From NCBI GenBank assembly GCA_963753225.1, contig CAVWBQ010000015.1, positions 62,001-126,000 on the forward strand: a stretch of DNA of 64,000 nt, read 5' to 3'. Position 1 is the stretch's first letter, and the number at the start of each line of letters is the position of its first letter. The notes beneath the pieces were generated by a model that saw nothing but the letters and a program-made list of their open reading frames with translations, was not told where the DNA came from and did no database searches. Below, one piece after another: positions 41,280-49,815 of this stretch. The position numbers were made by a program, and so were the translations under genes. This stretch comes from Palsa-504 sp963753225 (GTDB lineage: Bacteria; Actinomycetota; Actinomycetes; Streptosporangiales; Streptosporangiaceae).

Positions 41280-42836
41280 ATGGATCAGCGCATCGTCTCC
41301 TCCGTGATCGCCGGCCGGCCGGTGGGAGGCGCCCCGGGAGGGCGGATCCGGTCCACCAGCCCGGCGCGGCTCGACGAGGTGGTCGCCGACGTCGCGCTGG
41401 GCGACGCGGCGCTGCTGGTGACCGCGGCCCGGGCGGCGCGCGACGCGCAGCGGGCGTGGGCGGATGTGCCTGCGCCGGTGCGCGGCCGGGCGATCGCGCA
41501 CATCGGCCGGCTGGTGGAGGACAACAAGCAGGCCCTGGCCGCTCTGGTCACCCGCGAGATCGGGAAGCCGTACCCCGAGGCGCTCGGCGAGGTCCAGGAG
41601 ATCATCGACACCTGCGACTTCTTCCTTGGCGAGGGTCGGCGGCTGTACGGCCAGACCGTGCCCAGCGAGATGCCGGACAAGCAGCTGTTCACGTTCCGCA
41701 ACCCGGTCGGCGCGGTGGCGGTGATCACCGCGGGAAACTTCCCGGTCGCGGTGCCTTCCTGGTACATCGTCCCCGCGCTGCTATGCGGCAACACCGTCGT
41801 GTGGAAGCCGGCCGAGTACTCAGCGGCCGTCGCGGACGCGTTCCACGAGTTGTTCTGCCGGGGAGGCGGGCTGCCGCCCGGCGTGTTCAACGTGGTCTAT
41901 GCCGACGGCCCGACCACGTTCGCCGGCCTGGAGCAGGCCCTGGATGCGGGGCTGATCGACAAGGTCGGGTTCACCGGATCCGGTGAGGTCGGCGCACGGA
42001 TCGGTGAGCTCGCCGGCCGGCACCTGCAGTCGGCCTGCCTGGAACTGGGCGGGAAGAACCCGATGGTCGTGACCGCCAACGCCGACATCGACCTCGCGGT
42101 CGAGGGGGCGCTGTTCGGCGGGTTCGGCACCGCCGGGCAGCGGTGCACCTCGCTCGGCACGGTGATCTGCCACGAGTCGGTGCACGACGAGTTCCTCACC
42201 CGCTTCGCCGAGGCGACGGCGGCGGCCGCGGTCGGCGACCCGTTCGCTGACGTGCTCTACGGGCCGATGCTCGACATCCGGTTTTCTGAGCGCTTCGAAC
42301 GGTTCCTGGCCTGGATCGGCCCGCAGCACAAGGTCATGGGCTCGTCGGGCATCGGGCGGATTACCGCGGCTAACCCGCGGGCCGGCTTCGTCGGCGACCC
42401 GGAGGCGGGCATCTTCTGCCACCCGACGATCGTCGACGGGGTGCGCCCGGGCGACGAGATCTTCGACCGGGAGACGTTCGGGCCGCTGGTCGGGGTGACG
42501 ACCTACCGGACCCTGGACCAGGCGGTCGAGCTGGCCAACGCCCCCGGATACGGGCTGTCGTCGTCGATCTACACCAGCGACGCCACCGAAGCGTTCAGGT
42601 TCCGGCGCGGGGTGTCGGCCGGGATGGTCAGCGTGAACAACTCGACCTCAGGCGCGGAGGCTCACCTGCCCTTCGGCGGGAACGGCAAGTCCGGCAACGG
42701 CTCTCGCCAGTCGGGCCAGTGGGTGCTCGACCAGTTCACCCGGTGGCAGGCCCTGAACTGGGACTACTCAGGCCGCCTGCAGAAGGCGCAGATGGACGTG
42801 GCCGAGCTCACGCCGGACCGCGACTTCCGGCTGTGA
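41280..42836 (+). CDS. Aldehyde dehydrogenase, likely 2-aminoadipate semialdehyde dehydrogenase
   Basis: 518-residue NAD(P)-dependent aldehyde dehydrogenase. Key elements: FRNPVGAVAVITAGNFPVAV and GNTVVWKPAEYS (cofactor site), GFTGSGEVGARIGELAGR, catalytic Glu in CLELGGKNPMVV and catalytic Cys in GFGTAGQRCTSLGTVI. The pairing with a lysine 6-aminotransferase gene suggests oxidation of 2-aminoadipate semialdehyde/piperideine-6-carboxylate to 2-aminoadipate. ATG behind AAGGAAGG. Confidence 0.88.
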   Translation: MDQRIVSSVIAGRPVGGAPGGRIRSTSPARLDEVVADVALGDAALLVTAARAARDAQRAWADVPAPVRGRAIAHIGRLVEDNKQALAALVTREIGKPYPEALGEVQEIIDTCDFFLGEGRRLYGQTVPSEMPDKQLFTFRNPVGAVAVITAGNFPVAVPSWYIVPALLCGNTVVWKPAEYSAAVADAFHELFCRGGGLPPGVFNVVYADGPTTFAGLEQALDAGLIDKVGFTGSGEVGARIGELAGRHLQSACLELGGKNPMVVTANADIDLAVEGALFGGFGTAGQRCTSLGTVICHESVHDEFLTRFAEATAAAAVGDPFADVLYGPMLDIRFSERFERFLAWIGPQHKVMGSSGIGRITAANPRAGFVGDPEAGIFCHPTIVDGVRPGDEIFDRETFGPLVGVTTYRTLDQAVELANAPGYGLSSSIYTSDATEAFRFRRGVSAGMVSVNNSTSGAEAHLPFGGNGKSGNGSRQSGQWVLDQFTRWQALNWDYSGRLQKAQMDVAELTPDRDFRL

Positions 42837-42852
42837 CCCGCGGCCCCTGCCG

Positions 42853-45039
42853 ATGACCACGCCAGCGGAGCTCGACCGGCACTTCAGGGATGCCGCGGGC
42901 GGCCTGCCGGGCCGCCCGGCGCGCGCTGACCCGGCCGCGCCGGTGCGCGCCGGCAGCCGGCTAGACGGCACCACCCTGCTGGCCATCTTCGACGCCCAGG
43001 CGGAGAGCCGGCACCTCGATTTCGCGGCCCGGTGGATGCAGCAGCAGGGCGGCGGTTACTACACGATCAGCTCGGCCGGCCACGAGGGCAATGCCGCGCT
43101 CGCCGCGGCGCTACGGCCGAACGACCCGGCGTTGCTGCACTACCGGTCCGGCGGGTTCTACTGCGCCCGCGCCCGCCAGGTACCCGGTGTCGACCCGGTC
43201 CGTGACGTACTGCTCGGGGTGGCGGCGTCTGCGGACGAGCCGATCGCCGGCGGGCGGCACAAGGTGTTCGGCCGGGCCGAACTGGCCATCGTCCCGCAGA
43301 CGTCGACGATCGCCTCACACCTGCCCCGCGCACTCGGCGTCGCGCTGGGCATCGGCCGGGCGGCGAAGCTCGGGGTGGCGTGCCCGTGGCCGCGGGACGC
43401 GGTGGCGCTGGCCTCGTTCGGCGACGCCTCGGCCAGCCACTCCACCGCCGTTGGCGCGATCAACGCCGCCTGCCACACCGCCTATCAGGGGATCCCGGTC
43501 CCGCTGCTGCTGGTCTGCGAGGACAACGGGATCGGGATCAGCGTGCCCACCCCGCCGGGATGGGTGGCGGCGTCGTTCGGGGCCCGGCCGGGCCTGTACT
43601 ACCTGGCGGCCGACGGCTGCGACCCGGTCGCGGCCTACGACGCGGCGGCGCGGGCGGTCGGCCTGGTCCGGTCCCGGCGGCGGCCGGCGTTCCTGCACCT
43701 GTCGGTGGTCCGGTTCCTCGGCCATGCGGGCAGCGACGCGGAGGCGGCCTACCGCGCGCCCGCTGACCTGGCCGCTGACCTCGCCCGTGACCCGCTGGTG
43801 GCGACCGCGGCCGCCCTGGTCGGCTCCGGCCTGCTGACCCCGGCCGAGGCGGTGGCCCGCTACGACGCGATCGGCGAGCGGGTCCGCGGCGCGACCGAGC
43901 GGGCCCTATCCAGCCGGCCGCTGGCCAGCGCTGCGGAGGTGATGGCCCCGCTGGCGCCGCGTCACCCCGAGCGGGTGGCCGGCCGCGTCACCGTCGGCCC
44001 GGACCGGGTGGCGGCCGCGGGCGGCCCGGTCACTCTGGCCCAGGCGGTCAACCTGGCGCTCGGCGAACTGCTCGATACCTACCCGGGCATGTGCGTGTTC
44101 GGCGAGGACGTGGGGCGGAAGGGCGGCGTATACGGCGTGACCAAGGGGCTGCAAGGGCGATTCGGGCCGGCCCGCGTCTTTGACACGCTGCTGGACGAGC
44201 AGTCGATCCTCGGTGTCGCGCTCGGCGGCGGGCTGACCGGCCTGCTGCCGGTGCCCGAGATCCAGTACCTGGCGTACCTGCACAACGCCGAGGATCAGAT
44301 CCGCGGCGAGGCCGCCACCCAGCAGTTCTTCTCAGCCGGCCAGTTCCGCAATCCCATGGTGGTGCGGGTCGCCGGGTACGCCTACCAGAAGGGATTCGGC
44401 GGCCATTTCCACAATGACAACGCGATCGGGGCGCTGCGCGACGTCCCGGGACTGGTGATCGCGTCACCGGCCCGGCCCGATGATGCGGCCGCGATGCTGC
44501 GTACCTGCCTGGCCGCCGCGGCCGAAGACGGCTCGGTGTGCGTCTTCCTCGAGCCGATCGCGCTCTACCACACGCGCGACCTGCACGACGACGGCGACGG
44601 CAACTGGCTCGCGGCCTATCCCGCGCCGGACGCGCACGTCCCGGCCGGACGCGCGCGCAGCTACGGCGACGGCACCGACCTCACCATGGTCACGTTCGGG
44701 AACGGGCTGCGGATGAGCCTGCGGGTCGCCCGCCGGCTCGCGGTACGCGGAATAGGCGCGCGGGTGGTCGACCTGCGCTGGCTGGCCCCGTTGCCAGCCG
44801 ACGACCTGCTGCGCGAGGCGCGGCTGACCGGGCGGGTGCTGGTCGTGGACGAGACCCGGCGCACCGGCGGGGTCTCCGAGGGAGTGGTCACCGCCCTGAC
44901 CGACGCCGGCTATGCGGGCCTGATCACGCGGGTGACCAGCGAGGACAGCTTCATCCCGCTCGGCCCGGCGGCGAACGCGGTGCTGCTGGACGAACCCACG
45001 ATCGAGAAGGCGGCCGTCGGCCTCCTGCACGCGAGCTGA
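42853..45039 (+). CDS. Fused alpha-beta E1 component of a 2-oxo acid dehydrogenase
   Basis: 728-residue protein. The N-terminal ~380 residues are an E1-alpha TPP domain (YYTISSAGHEGNAALAAALR, and TPP motif LASFGDASASHSTAVGAINA ending in CEDNGIGISVPT). The C-terminal ~350 residues are the E1-beta type (VFGEDVGRKGGVYGVTKGLQ, DEQSILGVALGGGLTGLLPV, VVDLRWLAPLPAD). The fused order is known in some actinobacteria. E1 decarboxylates a 2-oxo acid and passes the acyl group to E2, which is not encoded here. Following the lysine genes by 16 bp, 2-oxoadipate or a branched-chain 2-oxo acid is a reasonable guess. Confidence 0.88.
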   Translation: MTTPAELDRHFRDAAGGLPGRPARADPAAPVRAGSRLDGTTLLAIFDAQAESRHLDFAARWMQQQGGGYYTISSAGHEGNAALAAALRPNDPALLHYRSGGFYCARARQVPGVDPVRDVLLGVAASADEPIAGGRHKVFGRAELAIVPQTSTIASHLPRALGVALGIGRAAKLGVACPWPRDAVALASFGDASASHSTAVGAINAACHTAYQGIPVPLLLVCEDNGIGISVPTPPGWVAASFGARPGLYYLAADGCDPVAAYDAAARAVGLVRSRRRPAFLHLSVVRFLGHAGSDAEAAYRAPADLAADLARDPLVATAAALVGSGLLTPAEAVARYDAIGERVRGATERALSSRPLASAAEVMAPLAPRHPERVAGRVTVGPDRVAAAGGPVTLAQAVNLALGELLDTYPGMCVFGEDVGRKGGVYGVTKGLQGRFGPARVFDTLLDEQSILGVALGGGLTGLLPVPEIQYLAYLHNAEDQIRGEAATQQFFSAGQFRNPMVVRVAGYAYQKGFGGHFHNDNAIGALRDVPGLVIASPARPDDAAAMLRTCLAAAAEDGSVCVFLEPIALYHTRDLHDDGDGNWLAAYPAPDAHVPAGRARSYGDGTDLTMVTFGNGLRMSLRVARRLAVRGIGARVVDLRWLAPLPADDLLREARLTGRVLVVDETRRTGGVSEGVVTALTDAGYAGLITRVTSEDSFIPLGPAANAVLLDEPTIEKAAVGLLHAS

Positions 45040-45492
45040 GTGACCTGCCTGATGACCTGAAGACGCCGGATCTCTTCGGCTCGAGCCGTCTGTCCCACGG
45101 TGCCATCTCGTACCGGCGGCGTTTTCATCCCATCGGGATGTAGAGGTCGTCGTCGATATGGCGCACAGTGACGCAAAGGGGCGACGGCCGCACGGCACCG
45201 GGATACCGCCGCGGTATGCGGGATGCGCACTTGCTGAGGCAGGGCTCCGCCGGCCCGTCAGCACGCCGGAACGCGCGGCGGGGAGGAGATGCACACATGA
45301 CGCGGCACGCAGCTGTGATCGGCGGACAGGACGCCAAGAATCCGCCGCCGCCCGGGAACGCCGAGCGAGACCACGGCGCCGTCAGTACTGAGACGCCTCC
45401 GGCCAGGACGAGGCGGGCGGAATGGCCATGGCACTCAACCTCGTCCTGATCGGCACCCACAGATCTCCATGGAACTGAGCTAGGGAGGCGCG
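45040..45492. other. ~450-bp gap, nothing supported
   Basis: Several overlapping frames without ribosome sites or domains. Only the site GGGAGG before 45493 is recognised. Confidence 0.4.
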
Positions 45493-46413
45493 GTGAGCAA
45501 ACGGGCCGACAGTGACGCCAGGAAGTTCCCGGGGTGGATCGCGAACGCGAAGCAGAGTGGAAAACGGTACCAGGACAAGCTCGAGCGGCGCCCGTGGATA
45601 GCGTTTCCGCTGGAATCCTTCCGGCGGTTCAACAAGATCGAGGGCAAGCATCTGGCCCTGGTGATCACGCTGAACCTGTTTGTCGCGGTGATCCCCCTGA
45701 TGATCATCGGCTACGCGTTCATCGAGGCGTTCAACCCGCATCGCGACGTCGGTAACCTGCTCGTCGGGAACCTGCACCTGACCGGGAGCACCGCGCAGAT
45801 CGTCAAGGACACGTTCAGCAACGCCAGCTCGGGCAAGAGCGTGGCGCTGAGCATCAGCCTGATCTCGCTGCTGATCACCGGCCTGGACGTGAGCGCCACC
45901 GCGCAGATTGCCTACGCCCGGGCATTCACCATGACCCCGCTGCGCGGCGTCCAGAAGTACCTGCGCGGCGCCGCCTGGCTGATCTTGCTGCTCGCGGACA
46001 CCGGCGCCGCCCTGACGCTGCGGTCCCTGGCCACCCACCATCCGCTCGGGTTCGCGCTGGCGGCCGGCGCCGCCCTGCTCGTGCTCGAATTCGGGTTCTT
46101 CCTGGTCACTCCCCGGTTGCTGCTCGACCTGCCGTTCAAGTGGCGCGATCTGGTCCCCGGCGCCGCCGTGTGCACCGCGGCGGCCACCGTCGTGCACACC
46201 GTGGCGACGTTGTTCCTGCGCAACTGGTTCGGCGAGTACGGCCATGCCTACGGCGCATTCGGCATCAGCCTGGCGCTGGCCGCGTTTGTCGGCATCATCG
46301 CCTCCTTCTGGGTCTGGATCGCCGCCGTGATGGGCGTCTGGTGGGAGCGCAGGGCAGGACCCGCCGCCGTCGCTGCGATGGAGGAACTGTCAGCCGACCT
46401 CAGCGCGTCATAA
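45493..46413 (+). CDS. YihY/YhjD/BrkB family membrane protein
   Basis: 306-residue membrane protein with about six hydrophobic segments (HLALVITLNLFVAVIPLMII, ALSISLISLLITGLDVSATA, ALAAGAALLVLEFGFFLVTP, LVPGAAVCTAAATVVHTVAT, FGISLALAAFVGIIASFWVW). The family signature GEYGHAYGAFGI is present. Distant paralogue of 10397-11422. GTG start behind GGGAGG. Function unsettled; no operon partner. Confidence 0.82.
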   Translation: MSKRADSDARKFPGWIANAKQSGKRYQDKLERRPWIAFPLESFRRFNKIEGKHLALVITLNLFVAVIPLMIIGYAFIEAFNPHRDVGNLLVGNLHLTGSTAQIVKDTFSNASSGKSVALSISLISLLITGLDVSATAQIAYARAFTMTPLRGVQKYLRGAAWLILLLADTGAALTLRSLATHHPLGFALAAGAALLVLEFGFFLVTPRLLLDLPFKWRDLVPGAAVCTAAATVVHTVATLFLRNWFGEYGHAYGAFGISLALAAFVGIIASFWVWIAAVMGVWWERRAGPAAVAAMEELSADLSAS

Positions 46414-46561
46414 GCGCCCAGCCTGGCATGCAGGCCGCACTTCGCTTAGCAGGCTAGGCCGTTGGATCGTCCCGTTGGGATGACGCGGAAAACCGGACAA
46501 CGATCGACAATGACGTAACCCAGTCAGTCAGCGCGACTCGGGTCGATCTGAGGAGAGGGCG

Positions 46562-46940
46562 ATGAGCGACTCGTTCGATGTGATCATGTCCGCCGTGAGC
46601 GCGAGCGAGACCATCCCGGCGGTCCTACCCCGCCAACGGCTACGGCCTGTCCGACATGATCGGCAACGTCTGGGAATGGACGGCGGACTGGTACCACGGT
46701 CACGCTGCCACGGCGCACGCCTGCTGCACGCCGCCGCCGGACCGCGGCCGGGCGGCCAGCATCGATCGGAATGACCCGGCGCGCATTCCGCGCAAGGTCA
46801 TGAAGGGCGGCTCGCACCTGTGCGCGCCGAACTACTGCCGCCGCTACCGGCCCGCCGCCCGGATGCCGCAGTCCGTCGACACCTCGACCAGCCACCTGGG
46901 CTTCCGCTGCGTCATCCGGCCTGCGAGAACGACGCCGTAG
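46562..46940 (+). pseudogene. Remnant of formylglycine-generating enzyme (sulfatase-modifying factor)
   Basis: From about 46621 the sequence reads SYPANGYGLSDMIGNVWEWT, then ADWYHGHA, HACCTPP and KVMKGGSHLCAPNYCRRYRP, ending DTSTSHLGFRCV. These are the C-terminal third of FGE, including the paired active-site cysteine regions. The preceding ~200 residues are missing; the 20 codons from the ATG at 46562 do not match FGE and are in another frame. FGE converts the sulfatase cysteine to formylglycine, as required by the sulfatase at 54022-56430, but this copy should be dead. Confidence 0.82.
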
Positions 46941-47060
46941 TGAACGACAAGCCAGCCGAGCGGGAGGCCACAGTCGGCGGCCAGGTCACCGAAGCCGGCC
47001 TTGCCGCGTGCCCTTCGGACCCAGTTGATGGTACCTCCGCCCGCGGATTGAGCATGGCGT

Positions 47061-47492
47061 CTACGCGGCCAGGTTCTCGCGGCTACCGTAGGCGCACAGG
47101 CCCCACAGCGCGACGACGTCCATAGCGATGATGGTCAGCGACCAGAACGGGTAGGCCGGGATGAAGAACATCTGGTCGATGGCGTTCAGCCCGAGCACAA
47201 CCACCGCGAACCAGCGGGCTGCTTGGTTGCCCGCCATCACGCCAGCCGCGGCGAGCAACTGGAGCACGCCGAGGATGAGGGTGATCCAGCCCAAGGTGCG
47301 CAGGTTGGCGAACACGTAGTGCGCGTTGGCCACGAACACGTGCGAGTTGGCCACCGCGGCGATGCCGTAGATCAGGTTGAAGCAGCCGATCACGACCAGC
47401 AGGATCGCCGCGAACAGGACCAGGCCGTAGCCCTGGCCTTCGGCCCGGCTTCCGCGTGCGCCCCTGGATGGCGTGGTTGTTGCCGACGTCAC
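47061..47492 (-). CDS. DUF7144-like four-helix membrane protein
   Basis: 143-residue protein with four membrane segments (LVLFAAILLVVIGCFNLIYG, LGWITLILGVLQLLAAAGVM, WFAVVVLGLNAIDQMFFIPA, SLTIIAMDVVALWGLCAY), the layout of the actinobacterial DUF7144 family. GTG at 47492 is chosen because GGGAGGT is 5 bases upstream; the frame is open to 47564. Function unknown. Confidence 0.78.
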   Translation of the reverse strand: MTSATTTPSRGARGSRAEGQGYGLVLFAAILLVVIGCFNLIYGIAAVANSHVFVANAHYVFANLRTLGWITLILGVLQLLAAAGVMAGNQAARWFAVVVLGLNAIDQMFFIPAYPFWSLTIIAMDVVALWGLCAYGSRENLAA

Positions 47493-47994
47493 TGTGACCT
47501 CCCATATCGTCGGAATCGCCGGAATCGTGACTCCGGCCTTTTCTCCTTGCACCATCGATCTCACCTCGCCGGGCGCTCAAGGAGCATTGCCCGAACGGGA
47601 TTAAAAGAGAGAGGTCGGCCCTACCGGAGAGCGTGCGCCGCCGGCGCCGCCCCAACAGCAGGCCGGTCCGAATTCCTGGGGCTGGGGTCGGTACGTCAAC
47701 GATCCTCAACAGTTCTCGGCGGCCCGGACGCCAGTGCCTCTACGGGCGTGGCTTACCCGCCGCGGGCGATCCCGGATGGTTGCGCACTGGCTAGCCTCAT
47801 TTAGCAACGTGGCCAGAAGGGGTGGCCAGAAGAGAAGGTCGTCCGCCCCGGATGACGCCAGATGCCAGCTCCCCAAATGCGCCGAAAAGGATGAGCGCTA
47901 TTTCCAGTTGCCGATCTATACATCCGCCGCCGTGTGCAGAGTACGGGGGCCAGGGACGTGTAATCATGCACCGTGCGGCGCAGGAAAGCCACAG
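47493..47994. other. ~500-bp divergent intergenic region
   Basis: Between the DUF7144 gene and the divergent sulP gene. Frames here lack support. AGGAAAGCC precedes the ATG at 47995. Confidence 0.4.
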
Positions 47995-49677
47995 ATGAAA
48001 CTCCGCGTCCCGGTGAGGCGGGACACGCTGGGCAAGGACGCGGTCGCCGGCCTGGTGCTCGGCGTGGAGAGCGTTCCTGACGGTCTGGCCGCTGGCCTGC
48101 TCGCCGGGGTTAACCCGCTTGCGGGCCTGTACGCGTACCTGTTCGGCACGATCGGCGGCTCGTTGTTCACCAGCTCGGCGTTCATGGCCGTGCAGGCGAC
48201 GGGAGCGATGGCCATCGTCATCGCCGACGTCCCGGCGGTTCACTCGGCTGACGACCCGGCGCGGGCCTTGTTCACCTTGTCGCTGCTCACCGGCGTGGTG
48301 ATGCTCGCGGCCGGGTTCTTGCGGCTCGGCTCGGTGCTGCGATTCGTCTCGAACGCGGTGATGGTGGGGTTCATCAGCGCGGTCGGCGTCAACATCATCC
48401 TCGGTCAGCTGGCCAACCTCACCGGGTACAAGGCGGAGGGAGCCAACCGCGTCGTCCGCGCCGTCAACACCGTGATCCACCCCGGTGAGCTCCACCTGCA
48501 GTCCCTGGCGATCGGGATCGTGACGGTCGCGCTGATCCTGCTGCTCGAGCGCACCAGGGCCGGCCCGCTGGGGCTGGTGCTCGCGGTCATCATCACCTCG
48601 GCTGGCGTGGCCGTGCTGGGCTGGGGTGGTGTCGCCACGGTCGGTGAGCTCAGTAAGATTCCCCGCTCGCTGCCGCTACCCGAGGCCCCGATGCTCCGGC
48701 TGGTCCCGTCGCTGCTGATCCCGGCCGCGTCCCTGGCGTTCGTGGGACTGGTCCAGGGGGCGGCCATCTCGGCCGGCTTCCCCAACCCCGACGGCCGCTA
48801 CCCCGACGCGTCCCGTGACTTCATCGGCCAAGGCGCCGCGAACGTGATCGCCGGGATCTTCCGCGGCATGCCGGTGGGCGGGTCCATGTCGGCCACCTCG
48901 CTGAACAAGGCCGCAGGCGCCCGGTCGCGCATCGCTCTCGTGATCGCCGGGGCGGTGATGGCGGTGGTGATCCTCGCCTTCGCCGGCCTAGTCGGCCACA
49001 TCGCCCTGCCGGCCCTGGCCGGCCTGCTCATGCTGGTCGGCTTCCGGACCATCAAGCCTGACGATCTCCGGTCGGTGTGGAAGACCGGCACGGTGCAGAA
49101 GGCGGTGCTGGTGACCAGCTTCGCGCTCACTATGGTCATCCCGCTGCAGTACGCGGTGCTCACCGGGGTGGGCTTGTCCGTGATCTTGCACGTCGTGCGG
49201 CAGTCGAATCAGGTCACCATCAAGCGCTGGCGGCTGGACCCGGACGGGAACCTCATCGAGACCGACCCGCCGGCCCAGCTCCCGGCCGGCGAGGTGGTCG
49301 CGCTCCAGCCGTACGGGAGCTTGTTCTTCGCGGCCGCGCCGGTGCTCGAATCACAGCTCCCGGCCCCCACCGCCACCTCCCTCAATTCCGTGGTGATTCT
49401 CCGGCTGCGGGGACGCACCGACCTCGGCACCACCTTCATGGACGTGCTGCGCCGCTACGCCCAGGCCCTCACCGCGGCAGGCAGCAAGCTCGTCATCGTC
49501 TCGGCCAGTGAACGGATCCAAGAACAGCTCCGCGTGACCGGCGTCACCGACCTGATCTCCCCGCAGGACATCTATGTCGGCGATGAACGAGTTGGCGCCA
49601 CCCTCAAGCGCGCGTACGCGGACGCAACATCCTGGATCGAACACAACCAGCCCGCCACCGGAACCGACGCGCGATGA
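47995..49677 (+). CDS. SulP family anion transporter with STAS domain
   Basis: 560-residue SLC26/SulP transporter. The transmembrane part contains GLVLGVESVPDGLAAGLLAG, LYAYLFGTIGGSLFTSSAFM and the family segment FRGMPVGGSMSATSLNKAAG, with about 12-14 segments. A cytoplasmic STAS domain occupies roughly the last 140 residues (VVILRLRGRTDLGTTFMDVL, ...LVIVSASERIQEQLRVTGV). Substrates in the family include sulfate, bicarbonate and other anions; a sulfatase gene 4 kb away makes sulfate attractive but unproven. Confidence 0.9.
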   Translation: MKLRVPVRRDTLGKDAVAGLVLGVESVPDGLAAGLLAGVNPLAGLYAYLFGTIGGSLFTSSAFMAVQATGAMAIVIADVPAVHSADDPARALFTLSLLTGVVMLAAGFLRLGSVLRFVSNAVMVGFISAVGVNIILGQLANLTGYKAEGANRVVRAVNTVIHPGELHLQSLAIGIVTVALILLLERTRAGPLGLVLAVIITSAGVAVLGWGGVATVGELSKIPRSLPLPEAPMLRLVPSLLIPAASLAFVGLVQGAAISAGFPNPDGRYPDASRDFIGQGAANVIAGIFRGMPVGGSMSATSLNKAAGARSRIALVIAGAVMAVVILAFAGLVGHIALPALAGLLMLVGFRTIKPDDLRSVWKTGTVQKAVLVTSFALTMVIPLQYAVLTGVGLSVILHVVRQSNQVTIKRWRLDPDGNLIETDPPAQLPAGEVVALQPYGSLFFAAAPVLESQLPAPTATSLNSVVILRLRGRTDLGTTFMDVLRRYAQALTAAGSKLVIVSASERIQEQLRVTGVTDLISPQDIYVGDERVGATLKRAYADATSWIEHNQPATGTDAR

Positions 49678-49815
49678 CCCACGGGCGAGCGCGACGCCGT
49701 TGCGAGCAGCAGCGCGATGTCATGCAGTCCGTCAATCCTGACAAGCCGCTGGATCATCGCGACCCGGAGCTGGCATCATCCCAACGGGGTAAAAGAGCGA
49801 GGGTCGGCCAGCCTG

